A DNA stretch of 31,252 nt from DATBGS01 sp036557885 (GTDB taxonomy: Bacteria > Chloroflexota > Ktedonobacteria > Ktedonobacterales > DATBGS01). The DNA is taken from contig DATBGS010000029.1 in the NCBI GenBank assembly GCA_036557885.1, forward strand, positions 1 to 31,252. Reading direction: 5' to 3'. The notes beneath the pieces were generated by a model. It made no database searches and was not told the origin of the DNA. It saw nothing but the letters and a program-made list of their open reading frames with translations. Of the stretch, positions 1-7,972 are shown in pieces (the stretch's first letter is position 1; each line of letters starts with the position of its first letter). Made by a program: the position numbers and the translations under genes.

Positions 1-1800
1 CACCTGGCAGGCGGGAAGACGCAGACGGACGCGCGCTCAGATGTCTATACTGCCGGGGCGCTGCTGTACCATCTGCTGACGGGTCAGGAGCCGATACCAG
101 TAGTGGATCGGCTGAAGCATCGCGCCGGGTTGTTTGGTGGACGCGCGCTGATTCTGCCGCGCGCGCTGAATGCGCAGATTACCCCTGGAATGGAAGCGTG
201 CCTGCTGCGAACGATGGAGCTTGAGCCAGCCGAACGCTACCAGAGCGCCAAGGAACTGCTCTACTCGCTGGAAACAGGCTATGTTCCTCCGCCGCTGCGC
301 TACCCGTCTGGCCCAAATGCTCTGCCACAGCAGACCAAAAGCCGCCCGGTAGACCCACTCGCCACGCTTGGGCTGGCCGACACGCCTGCCAGGACGCCGC
401 CCGCGCCGCCGACGCCCCGGCCCACCAGTGGACCGGGGATTAATCGAGGGGCGCCGACGCCTCCCATCGAGCGCCCGGTGCAATCGCCGCTGCGCCGGAC
501 GGGGCAGCCGGGGATGATGCCCGGCCAGATTCCCACAACGAGCGGCCCGCAACCGCAGTTTCCGGCTGAGCAGAAGGGGGCCACAGCGCCGCGCCTGCCG
601 GCTGTCCGCCCGCAAACGGGACCAGCGCCCAGGCATCCTGGCTTTACCAGCAGGCTGAGATTTCCCGACGCGCCTGACGGTGGTCAGCCCACCAGCCGCA
701 CTGGTCCACAGCCGGAAGCCCCGACGCCCTCCAAGCCCGATGCCCTTCTGCCATTTCCAGGTGGGCGCAAGTCGCTACCCCGCGCTCCGGCGGCGCCTGG
801 CCCGTTGATCACCCGGCGGCGCCTGTTGATTGGCCTGGCCGGGGTAGCGGTAGCTGCCGCCGGGACGGGCGGGGCGGTGTATTTCATCAACCGTCTGCGC
901 CCGCCCTATACGCCGCTGTTCACGTTTAAGGTGGATGGGGTGCCGGTGAATTGTGTGGCCTGGTCGCCAAACGCGCCGCGCCTGGCGAGCGGCGCCAACA
1001 ATAATCTGGTGCGTATCTGGGACGCGCAGCATGGCAAGCTGGACCTGACGCTGACCGGACACACCGACTTTGTGGAGGGGGTGGCCTGGGCGCCCAACGG
1101 GCAGGTGCTGGCTTCGGCCTCTGCCGATAAAACGATTCGGCTCTGGAACCCGTTCCAGGGCGGCGACCCGGAATTAGTTCTGATGGGCCACACTGATACG
1201 GTGTACTCTGTGGCCTGGTCGCCAGATAGCCAGTTTCTGGCCTCGGCCTCCGCCGATCAGACGGTGCGCATCTGGGAGAGCACCGAGGGCAAGCTGCTGC
1301 GCACCTTCTCCGGCCATACGGATGCTGTCTATTCCGTTGCCTGGTCGCCGGATGGGTTGCTCGTCGCCAGCGGCTCCAACGATGGCACCGCGAAAATCTG
1401 GAACCCCAATCAGGATGGTCTTCCGCTGCATTCACTGGATAACCACAGCGGGCTGGTGCGCGGCGTGGCCTGGTCGCCAGATAGCAAACGGGTGGCAACA
1501 GCCACGCACAATAAAATAGTCACGGTCTGGAATGCCAACGTGAGCTTTCCCCCGGCCTATACGCTCAGCGGCCCGACTGACGCGCTCACCTCGGTGAGTT
1601 GGTCAAACAATGGCGCGTTGCTGGCGGCAGGGTCCAGTGATCAGCATGTCACGATCTGGGCGGCCCAGCAAGATGCGCCGCCCAAAACGCTGACCGGGCA
1701 TACAGGCATGGTTTCGATGGTGGCCTGGTCAGCCGACAGCGCCTTGCTTGCCTCTGCTTCCAGCGATAAAACGGTGATTGTCTGGCGGAAGCAGACATAG
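1..1800 (+). CDS. Ser/Thr protein kinase fused to WD40 propeller (5' partial)
   Basis: The reading frame is open from base 1, so the N-terminus lies upstream of the window. The first codons read TDARSDVYTAGALLYHLLTG, which matches kinase subdomain IX (the D-x-x-S-D-x-Y-x-x-G helix F region) of bacterial Hanks-type Ser/Thr kinases; the catalytic lobe is outside the window. A Pro-rich linker of about 180 residues follows, then RRR and one membrane helix (around bases 820-890), then seven WD40 blades, each with a V-A-W-S-P type strand and a W-D/W-N ending (bases about 930-1797). By family architecture the kinase is cytoplasmic and the propeller lies across the membrane, where it may bind a ligand or partner. 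The fusion is typical of Chloroflexota and Planctomycetes. Both domain assignments are firm; the signal sensed is unknown. Confidence 0.88.
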   Translation, partial: HLAGGKTQTDARSDVYTAGALLYHLLTGQEPIPVVDRLKHRAGLFGGRALILPRALNAQITPGMEACLLRTMELEPAERYQSAKELLYSLETGYVPPPLRYPSGPNALPQQTKSRPVDPLATLGLADTPARTPPAPPTPRPTSGPGINRGAPTPPIERPVQSPLRRTGQPGMMPGQIPTTSGPQPQFPAEQKGATAPRLPAVRPQTGPAPRHPGFTSRLRFPDAPDGGQPTSRTGPQPEAPTPSKPDALLPFPGGRKSLPRAPAAPGPLITRRRLLIGLAGVAVAAAGTGGAVYFINRLRPPYTPLFTFKVDGVPVNCVAWSPNAPRLASGANNNLVRIWDAQHGKLDLTLTGHTDFVEGVAWAPNGQVLASASADKTIRLWNPFQGGDPELVLMGHTDTVYSVAWSPDSQFLASASADQTVRIWESTEGKLLRTFSGHTDAVYSVAWSPDGLLVASGSNDGTAKIWNPNQDGLPLHSLDNHSGLVRGVAWSPDSKRVATATHNKIVTVWNANVSFPPAYTLSGPTDALTSVSWSNNGALLAAGSSDQHVTIWAAQQDAPPKTLTGHTGMVSMVAWSADSALLASASSDKTVIVWRKQT

Positions 1801-1807
1801 AGGCGCG

Positions 1808-3235
1808 CTAGCCCTCGTCATTTTGCCTGGCTGGTGGAGGCCAACCCTGCACCTGTTCCGGGCGGTGTGGTCTAAACGTGGGCGCGGCAGGCGGTCTTTG
1901 GGTGCCCTGCGCTGGCGGCGCCATTGTCGGGCCTGTTTCGGCTCCTGGGTTTCTTCTTTGAGGCTCAGTTGACTCAACATAGGGAATCGCTGGCTCGTCC
2001 GCTGGTACATAGATGGCGTCTTGTGGCACCACAAAGGTTGCTGGCGCGGTTCTCGACTCGCCTTCCCAGACCTGGCTTTCCTCTTCCTGAGCACGCGGCT
2101 CCTGCCGCACTCTCCCAGGCACAGGCAAGAGCGGGGGTGGTCTGTTGGGTGCGTAGTTGGGTCTGGCAGGCGCCCTTCCATAGGCAGGGTATGGCGGGAT
2201 GCGTTCGGGGTTCGCCTGGCCTTTGGCGCTGTTTTTGCCTTTTTTCGCGGCCCCTTCTGAACGTGTGGTGCGGATCAGGAAGATGCCTCCCCCGATCAAC
2301 ACCGCCAGCACCCCTATGCCTATGGCGGCTGCGACCAGGGCCGCTTTAATTGCCGGGAGGGTATTGTTTGCCGTTGGGGGGGTGCTGCCGGACCCACTCC
2401 CCTGGCTGGTGCGCGTGGCAACGCTGGTGGGGCTGATGCCAGGGACGGGGGTTCCCCCCGGCTGGCCCTGACCAGTTACCTGGATGGCTGGCGAGACTGA
2501 GGAGAGGGTAGCCTGCCCATTGGCGGCTTGAATGTAGTATGTGCCGCCTGGGGCATTGGCCGAGATGGTCATCTGGAGCGAGAACGAGCCATCCTGGGCG
2601 GTGACAACCTGCCCATTGGCAACAGCGGTCTGGGAGCAGAGCGAAGAGCAGGGGAGAATGACCAGGTTCACGGTTTGCGGGCCAGGGAGCCAGTTGCTTC
2701 CAGTCACGGTCAGCGCATTGCCCGCGATAGTTGACGAGGGGGTCGCGCTGACGGTTGGCACGCCGCTTGCCAGCACGGTAAAGGTGTTGTGAGAATAGAC
2801 AATGCCCTTGCCGCTCTGGATGCCGCAGACGTGGTAGTCGTCTAGCCGATTGGCTCCGGCAGGCCAGAGGAAATGGGCCGCGAGTGAGCCATTGGCATCG
2901 GTGGGGAATGACCCCAGAGAAACCCCAGACCCACACGAACTAAGCCCTGGCTTGACGTAGAGGTCCACCGAGGAAAACGCGATCCAGCTTGCGCCATGCA
3001 CAGTGGTTTTGGCCCCCGGTGGGCCACCAATCAGCCCTTTGGTGCTGGGGGCGGTAAATGTGAGCGATGCTGGGACAGCGGGCTGCTGAGGACTTGCCTG
3101 GGCCAGCCCTGTCCCCAGAAAGATGCCAAAGCAGACGGCCAGCACCAGGGCCAGCAGGCCCTGCGCCAGGAAAAGAGCGTCAGGCTGTGCCCGAAGGGGC
3201 GTCAATCGTTTCTTGTAAGCAAGCCAGGTGGTCAT
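1808..3235 (-). CDS. Exported/membrane-anchored protein with Ig-like (IPT-type) domains
   Basis: I chose the start at 3235 (MTTWLAYKKRL) because GGAGGGG lies just before it; an upstream in-frame start at 3271 would overlap the likely promoter. The 475-residue product has a signal-peptide-like helix at about residues 20-45 ending in a QAS site. Two beta-rich stretches follow (about 50-150 and 160-260); the second contains the phrase LTVTGSNWLPG, typical of IPT/Ig-like folds, and each contains paired cysteines. A Ser/Thr/Gly linker leads to one membrane helix at about residues 303-330, then a basic stop-transfer segment and a Pro-rich cytoplasmic tail of about 140 residues. The gene converges on the kinase-WD40 gene with a 7-base gap. 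I cannot name a function; a surface-exposed adhesive or sensory role is a guess. Confidence 0.7.
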   Translation of the reverse strand: MTTWLAYKKRLTPLRAQPDALFLAQGLLALVLAVCFGIFLGTGLAQASPQQPAVPASLTFTAPSTKGLIGGPPGAKTTVHGASWIAFSSVDLYVKPGLSSCGSGVSLGSFPTDANGSLAAHFLWPAGANRLDDYHVCGIQSGKGIVYSHNTFTVLASGVPTVSATPSSTIAGNALTVTGSNWLPGPQTVNLVILPCSSLCSQTAVANGQVVTAQDGSFSLQMTISANAPGGTYYIQAANGQATLSSVSPAIQVTGQGQPGGTPVPGISPTSVATRTSQGSGSGSTPPTANNTLPAIKAALVAAAIGIGVLAVLIGGGIFLIRTTRSEGAAKKGKNSAKGQANPERIPPYPAYGRAPARPNYAPNRPPPLLPVPGRVRQEPRAQEEESQVWEGESRTAPATFVVPQDAIYVPADEPAIPYVESTEPQRRNPGAETGPTMAPPAQGTQRPPAAPTFRPHRPEQVQGWPPPARQNDEG

Positions 3236-3277
3236 TGGCCCCTCCGGTGAAAAATAGTCTCGACGTAACACGCGAAT

Positions 3278-3306
3278 AGTATATCATTTGCGCTGGCTGC
3301 TAAACA
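3278..3306 (-). promoter_or_regulatory. Extended -10 promoter for the 3235 gene
   Basis: On the minus strand TGA-TATACT is an extended -10 (hexamer at 3278-3283), with a poor -35 TGTTTA at 3301-3306 after 17 bases. It would start RNA near 3271, about 36 bases before the chosen start codon, and it overlaps the 3' end of the upstream membrane-protein gene. Confidence 0.45.
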
Positions 3307-5203
3307 GTGCGCTCCACGCTGCCAGCAGCCCACCCAGTAACATCAATACCAGCATGGGCAGCCAGGGCAACGGCAGCCCGGCCCCGCCAAGCGCGCGATG
3401 CACCAGAAGAAATGCTGCTGGCACCAGCACTGCCAGCACTAGCCCATACACCACCTGGAGCACTCTGAAGGCGAACTTCAGGGTGGGGTTGGCGCGCGGC
3501 CCAAAATAGCACACCCCCAAAATGGCTAGTGGCAGGAGCGGCTCTGCCAGGGTATTGCGCAAGAATTGCAGGGTCGCGCTGTCGCTCTGGCTCAGCACCG
3601 CCAGGTTGACATCCTCCAGCACCCGCGCCACCCCCAGGAGCAGCAACCCCAGCCCAAGGACAACCTCGGCGCGCTGAGTCTGCATGAGCGGGCGCGTAGC
3701 GCCTGTTATCGGCTGGCGCAGGCCAGGGCGTCTGTACCCTCCCAGCGCGAGCGCCAGGGCACCCAAAATTATCAGCAGGCCAGCCAGCATTTCCTGTGCC
3801 ATGAACGGTTGGCCGGGTGCTTCGGTAAAACGCCAGGGCCAGTCAATCAGAAACGCTGCCAGGCCATAGCCCGCGTTCAGCAGACCACCCAGCGCCAGCA
3901 GCACAGCCCCTATCAGAAACAAGCGCTGGTGGCGCACCCTGATGAGCAGCAGCGCGATGCCCAGGGCAAGCACACTGAGCGCACCCGCGCTCAAGGCGGC
4001 GGCGCGGGTGACAGTCTGCCCCTGCGCCAGGCTTTGCGCGACTCCCTCCAGGCTGAGCAGCGGGAGAAGCGGCAGCATCGCCCAGGCTGCCAGGCGCCGA
4101 CGCCGGTCTTCTGCATCTTTTGGCTGTTCGGTGGTGGGTGCGCCCAGATGAAAAGCGCCGCCAGAACGCGGCAAAGGGAGTGCAGGGTACGTGCTGGCGA
4201 GCGGGCGGGCGCGCCAGAGCGCCAGCATCACCAGATGGAGTAGACTGGCCTCAGCTTCCCCGCGCCTTGCTGGAAGCGTGCTGGTTGGCGCGTCGGCTGA
4301 GTTTTTCGACTGGAGAGCAGCAAACCAGCCGGTTTCCAGCCGAAAGACGGTTGGCCCGGCGCGCGGGGTGAAGAGGGCCAGCCGGAAAAGCCAGTGATAG
4401 CCTGTCGCGGGCAACCGCCCGGTACAAAGGACGTGCAGCGCCAACCAGGGCTGTTGTAACGCGGCACGCGCGGCAAATGGCGAGGGCACCGCGCGGCGCG
4501 TGCCGGTGGGGGCGTTCAATTTGCGCCCGTGCCGATAGAGCCGCTGAAGCCGCGCCCATCTCCGCCAGAGGACGGTGCGCAGCCGGGCGCCACGAGTGCG
4601 GTCTGGCCTGATGGTTTCTTCATTCAGGCTGAGCATGTGCTCCCAAGGGAGCAGAAACCAGCGGCGTGATTGCCCCGGTAAGAAAAACAGCACCCCCTGG
4701 CGGCCAACGGCCAGATGCAAATCGCTCTGGCGGCGCAGCCGCGCTTCGCGCCAGAGCGCGGTGGGCAGCCCACACAGGCTGATCACCGCCAGCAGAGGCC
4801 CAACCACGCCCAGCACCCGCAGGAGGACGACCCACCAGAGCTGGCCTTTGATGATTACGAGGTCGCGGGCGAATCTCACCAGCGGTGAGGCATCCCGCTG
4901 AAGCGGCAACGCATGCACTTTAGGAAGCAGCCAGAGAGAGCTTAGCGTCAGCCCCACCAGCAGCAGCCAGAGCAGCCAGCGCACGCGGCGGCGATTGAAG
5001 GCCAGCAGCGGGGCCAGCCGCGCGCGATCAGGCTCAAAAAGGAGGATGGACCCGCCAGCAGCGCCAGGAGGCAGCACGATGGGCGGCGGAACAGGCGTTG
5101 GCAGAGGTAACGTCGGCGGCAGTTCAGACAGGGTGATCGGCTGCGGTGCCTGGGTTTCCTGGATGACCAGGGCGTCTTGAGGGTCGGGGCCAGCAGAATC
5201 CAT
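3284..5203 (-). CDS. Polytopic membrane protein of unknown function
   Basis: This 639-residue protein starts at an ATG preceded by GGGAGG. An N-terminal cytoplasmic stretch of about 70 residues is rich in Pro and Leu. Two membrane helices follow (roughly 75-95 and 120-150), then a soluble region of about 230 residues (about 155-380) rich in Arg and Trp, then about eight further hydrophobic helices up to the C-terminus. I recognise no catalytic motif. The soluble region after the second helix has short strand-like runs such as LHLAVGRQGVLFFLPGQ that could be a PH-like fold, but this is weak. It follows the CDF gene by 50 bases in the same direction and precedes the 3235 gene by 48 bases, so the three may be co-transcribed, although the last has its own promoter signal. 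Confidence 0.7.
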   Translation of the reverse strand: MDSAGPDPQDALVIQETQAPQPITLSELPPTLPLPTPVPPPIVLPPGAAGGSILLFEPDRARLAPLLAFNRRRVRWLLWLLLVGLTLSSLWLLPKVHALPLQRDASPLVRFARDLVIIKGQLWWVVLLRVLGVVGPLLAVISLCGLPTALWREARLRRQSDLHLAVGRQGVLFFLPGQSRRWFLLPWEHMLSLNEETIRPDRTRGARLRTVLWRRWARLQRLYRHGRKLNAPTGTRRAVPSPFAARAALQQPWLALHVLCTGRLPATGYHWLFRLALFTPRAGPTVFRLETGWFAALQSKNSADAPTSTLPARRGEAEASLLHLVMLALWRARPLASTYPALPLPRSGGAFHLGAPTTEQPKDAEDRRRRLAAWAMLPLLPLLSLEGVAQSLAQGQTVTRAAALSAGALSVLALGIALLLIRVRHQRLFLIGAVLLALGGLLNAGYGLAAFLIDWPWRFTEAPGQPFMAQEMLAGLLIILGALALALGGYRRPGLRQPITGATRPLMQTQRAEVVLGLGLLLLGVARVLEDVNLAVLSQSDSATLQFLRNTLAEPLLPLAILGVCYFGPRANPTLKFAFRVLQVVYGLVLAVLVPAAFLLVHRALGGAGLPLPWLPMLVLMLLGGLLAAWSALFSSQRK

Positions 5204-5253
5204 GCGCGCCTCCCATCGTAAGCATGAGCACGGCTGCCAGCCGCGCTTGTAGT

Positions 5254-6807
5254 CTAGTTGCCAGCCTCTTCTGGCGGCTCGGCGTGAATCAGCACTGCGC
5301 CCAGCGGCGGCAGGTCCGCTCTGAGCGCCCGCTCGATCTCTTCGGCCTGGACATGCACCTGCTGGATGGGCGCAGCCCCGGCAAAGGTGCAGTGCAGCAC
5401 CAGATCATAGAGCGGATGCTCCTGCGAGGGCTGGCCTTCCGCGCCATTCATGACTTGATAGACATGCACCTCGTGGCAACTTCCGTTCCCTGCTACCTGG
5501 TCTGCCACCTGCCGGACTCGTTTCACCAGCTTTGGCTGCTGGGCCGAGACATCGCGCCGATGCTCCGGCGACACGTCTGGCGCCTCCAGATGCGTCGTGA
5601 CACGCCGCACCTGCGGGTACGAGTGATAGATGGCCCGCTCCAGGCGCGTGGCGGAGTCGTGCGCCGCGCGTAAATCTAAATCTGGCTCAACCTCCAGGTG
5701 CAGATCAGCCTCCAGCCGGGGATTGCTCACGCGGCGCGGCTGACCTTCCGGCTCCAGAACGCGCACTCGCACATCGTGTGCCCGCAGCCCCAGTTCCAGG
5801 GCCAAATAGTGAATGCCCTGCGCCGTCGTTTCCGCTGGAGTGGCCGCAGGCTCCACATGCACCACTACATCTACATCGGCGTTGGGCGTCTCGCGGCAGA
5901 CCGCTTCGCGGGCCGCGCGCTCCACTGCTTCGGTGACGGCGTGGGCGTGCTCAAAGGTGGCGGTGCGCGGCGCCCCCACGACCAGTTCAGCAAAGAGCTT
6001 GTTGCCCGCCCGCCGCAGGCGCACCCGGCGCACATCCACAATGCCTTCCACGCCCTGCGCGGCGGCTTCCAGCGTTTCCCCCAGGCGAGCTGGCGCGCGG
6101 TCCAGCAGGGCATCCAGCGTTTGTCTGACCAGCCGGAAGCTGACCCAGAGCACGATGAGCGAGACGCCCAGCGCGGCTACCGCGTCGGCGCGGTCTAGCC
6201 AGGGCACGCCCAGCATCTGCCCGACCTTCACCGCCGCCAATCCCACAATGACCACCGCCGAACTCCAGATGTCGGTGCGGAAGTGCAGCGCGTCGGCCTC
6301 CAGCGCCTGGCTGCCCTGCGCTTTCGCTACTTTCATTAAGGCGCGCGAGCGGGTCGAATCTATCACAATTGAGATGCCCATCACCAAAAAAGCCCAGAAG
6401 CTGGGGTCAATATGCCCCTCGTTATACAGTAACCGCCGCGCGGCCTCGTAAATAATCCAGGCCGCCGTGATGACCAGCAGCCCGCCCTCCAGAAAAGCCG
6501 AAAGATTCTCAAATTTGCCATGTCCGTAGGGGTGCGTGGCATCCGCCGGACGATCTGCCACGCGCACGGCGAAAAACGTCATTAGCGCGGCCACCAGATC
6601 AAGCCCGGAATGGGCAGCCTCGGCCAGAATGCCCAGGCTGCCGGTGAACAGGCCCACGATGATCTTCAAGGTGGTCAGTCCTATAGCCGCCAGCACAGAC
6701 GAAAGCGCCACCAGCCGCTTTTCTTTGGCACCGGAAAGCGGGTGTCTGGCTTCTTGCGCAGGGGGCTGGGTGGCCTGCTGGCGCTCCTCTGGCGGCGCTG
6801 GCGACAT
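5254..6807 (-). CDS. CDF-family cation efflux transporter with three C-terminal cytoplasmic domains
   Basis: The open frame extends further upstream, but the start at 6807 (MSPAPPEERQ) has AGAGGAG in place and fits the family, giving 517 residues. The N-terminal half holds the usual six helices. Helix II has HSGLD and helix V has HFRTD, so each offers an H-x-x-x-D pair; this HD-HD set is the tetrahedral Zn(II) site of zinc-type CDF proteins, whereas DD-HD is the FieF type. Membrane export of Zn(II), possibly also Co or Cd, by proton antiport is the family function. The C-terminus is unusually long: about 230 residues after the last helix contain roughly three ferredoxin-like dimerisation modules in tandem (each with an h-E-x-D/H-x-x-V pattern) where most CDFs have one. 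It is followed by the polytopic membrane protein gene and diverges from the toxin-antitoxin operon. Confidence 0.9.
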   Translation of the reverse strand: MSPAPPEERQQATQPPAQEARHPLSGAKEKRLVALSSVLAAIGLTTLKIIVGLFTGSLGILAEAAHSGLDLVAALMTFFAVRVADRPADATHPYGHGKFENLSAFLEGGLLVITAAWIIYEAARRLLYNEGHIDPSFWAFLVMGISIVIDSTRSRALMKVAKAQGSQALEADALHFRTDIWSSAVVIVGLAAVKVGQMLGVPWLDRADAVAALGVSLIVLWVSFRLVRQTLDALLDRAPARLGETLEAAAQGVEGIVDVRRVRLRRAGNKLFAELVVGAPRTATFEHAHAVTEAVERAAREAVCRETPNADVDVVVHVEPAATPAETTAQGIHYLALELGLRAHDVRVRVLEPEGQPRRVSNPRLEADLHLEVEPDLDLRAAHDSATRLERAIYHSYPQVRRVTTHLEAPDVSPEHRRDVSAQQPKLVKRVRQVADQVAGNGSCHEVHVYQVMNGAEGQPSQEHPLYDLVLHCTFAGAAPIQQVHVQAEEIERALRADLPPLGAVLIHAEPPEEAGN

Positions 6808-6921
6808 GGGCTGCTCCTCTCTGGGCTGGGATTGGGCAAAATGCAACGGAGTTATTGTAAAGCATGAAGGCGATAGTACGCAAAAGGGAAAGAACAAGAC
6901 CTCTTTCTGTATGCCTCTATG

Positions 6922-6930
6922 TGCTATGAT
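6922..6930 (+). promoter_or_regulatory. Extended -10 promoter of the toxin-antitoxin operon
   Basis: TGC-TATGAT forms an extended -10 (hexamer 6925-6930) with no good -35. It would start RNA near 6937, about 34 bases before the antitoxin ATG. Operons of this kind are usually autoregulated here by the antitoxin. Confidence 0.4.
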
Positions 6931-6970
6931 GGATAGAGGAGACACATTCCAAAAGCTAGAGGACGATGTT

Positions 6971-7249
6971 ATGTCACGCACCCTGACCGTCTCCGATGAG
7001 ACATACGAGCGCCTGGAGCAGCTTGCTGAGAACCTGGGCAAGCCGCTGGCTGATGCAGTGGCGTATCTGGCAGATCGGGGAGCAATCCTGCTGATCGAAG
7101 CTAAAAGCGATAATCCAATTGTTGCCTCTTTTGATGATGAAGTTGAGTGGATGCGTCACCTTGGGATGAGCGAGGACAGCATTGCGCGCGTGTTGGCAGA
7201 GTCGGTAGAGCCTGAGCCAGGAGAAGCGTATCTGGATGCCGACGCATAG
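6971..7249 (+). CDS. Antitoxin, ribbon-helix-helix-like, of a type II toxin-antitoxin pair
   Basis: I place the start at 6971 (MSRTLTVSDETYERL), preceded by GAGGA; the open frame continues upstream only by chance through the CDF start region. The 92-residue product begins with a short beta strand (TLTVS) followed by an amphipathic helix (DETYERLEQLAENLG) and a second helix, the layout of MetJ/CopG/Arc DNA-binding antitoxins. The C-terminal half is acidic, as expected for the toxin-neutralising tail. Its stop overlaps the toxin start by 14 bases (7236-7249), so translation is probably coupled. The role follows from the layout and the partner; no binding site was proven. Confidence 0.7.
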   Translation: MSRTLTVSDETYERLEQLAENLGKPLADAVAYLADRGAILLIEAKSDNPIVASFDDEVEWMRHLGMSEDSIARVLAESVEPEPGEAYLDADA

Positions 7250-7528
7250 TGAGCGCGAGAGCTTTTGGGAGGATTGGCGCCACCTCACCGCAGAGCAGCG
7301 CGAGCAATTCCAAAAGGCCCGTCGCAAACTCGTGCATGATTTGAAGCAGGGCCAGGGGATTCGCGCAGGGTTACGAGTCAAGCGGGTACAGAAAGTGTCA
7401 GGTGTCTACGAGATTACCTGGGCACCCGATGGCCGAGCCACCTTCGAGTTTGGGGTGAAATCAAAGCTGGCGAACCTCATATGATCTGGCGACACATCGG
7501 CAGCCACGATATTCTGGAGAATCCGTGA
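7236..7528 (+). pseudogene. RelE/ParE-superfamily toxin, interrupted by a frameshift
   Basis: The frame starting at the ATG at 7236 encodes ESFWEDWRHLT...LRVKRVQ..GVYEITWAPDGRATFEFG and then stops at 7484 after a non-homologous tail. The family's conserved ending, G-E-P-H-x-I-W-R-x-I-G-x-H-D-I, is present in a second frame: codons from about 7456 to the TGA at 7526-7528 read EIKAGEPHMIWRHIGSHDIL. The switch falls at the GGGG run at 7452-7455; one missing base (or two extra) restores a protein of about 97 residues. RelE-type toxins are ribosome-dependent mRNA interferases, and C-terminal residues matter for catalysis, so the 82-residue version is probably inactive if the frameshift is real. 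A sequencing error in the homopolymer is an equally good explanation. Confidence 0.7.
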
Positions 7529-7563
7529 AGCCCTGGTACTTGCCCCTTCTGATGAAGCAGAAG

Positions 7564-7616
7564 AGCCAGGATAAAGGGAGCGCGAGGCATTGCCTCGCGC
7601 TCCCTTTATCCTGGCT
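7564..7616. terminator. 53-base perfect inverted repeat, bidirectional terminator
   Basis: Two 26-base arms (7564-7589 and 7591-7616) are perfectly complementary around a single central base. The plus strand continues into a T-rich run (7618-7628). It lies between the toxin gene and the convergent 7616 gene, whose stop codon touches the right arm, so it can end transcripts from both sides. Confidence 0.75.
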
Positions 7617-7894
7617 TACTTTTTCTTTTGGCCCTTCTCGATCATCTCCAACACGGCGTTAATCAAAGGCACAACATCATGCGAAAGGCCATCGGTGGCG
7701 TCCTTACCGCGCTTCCCATCCAGCACGCGCATCAGTCCGGTGCCAAGCGATTGAATGGGTGGGGGCGCTTCCTGGCTGAGCATGGTGCTGCGAACCATTG
7801 CTTTGGTGCGGGTCAGTCCCTCGCCGCCAGTGATGCAGGCAGCCGCGACCATCTTCAGCGCGTCTTCCAGGGAAGAACTGATGGGATCGGACAC
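7616..7894 (-). CDS. Small hypothetical protein (92 aa)
   Basis: The frame starts at a GTG (7892-7894) with AAAGGGAA upstream and ends in a Lys-rich tail at the terminator. The product looks wholly helical and soluble, with conserved-looking segments such as LEDALKMVAAACITGGEGLTR. No signal peptide or membrane segment is present and I do not recognise a family. It lies downstream of dnaN in the same direction, but a strong hairpin separates the two (7927-7967), so it is probably expressed alone or by read-through. Confidence 0.6.
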   Translation of the reverse strand: MSDPISSSLEDALKMVAAACITGGEGLTRTKAMVRSTMLSQEAPPPIQSLGTGLMRVLDGKRGKDATDGLSHDVVPLINAVLEMIEKGQKKK

Positions 7895-7926
7895 GGTATG
7901 TTCCCTTTCTGTCCTGTTCTGATAAT

Positions 7927-7967
7927 AAACGAGAACGCCTGGCCGCTCCAGCCAGGCGTTCTCGTTT
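7927..7967 (-). terminator. Rho-independent terminator of dnaN
   Basis: Seventeen-base complementary arms (7927-7943 and 7951-7967) enclose a 7-base loop. Read on the minus strand the stem ends in TTT and continues TTATTATC, a usable U-rich tail just after the dnaN stop at 7973. Confidence 0.75.
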
Positions 7968-7972
7968 GGATG

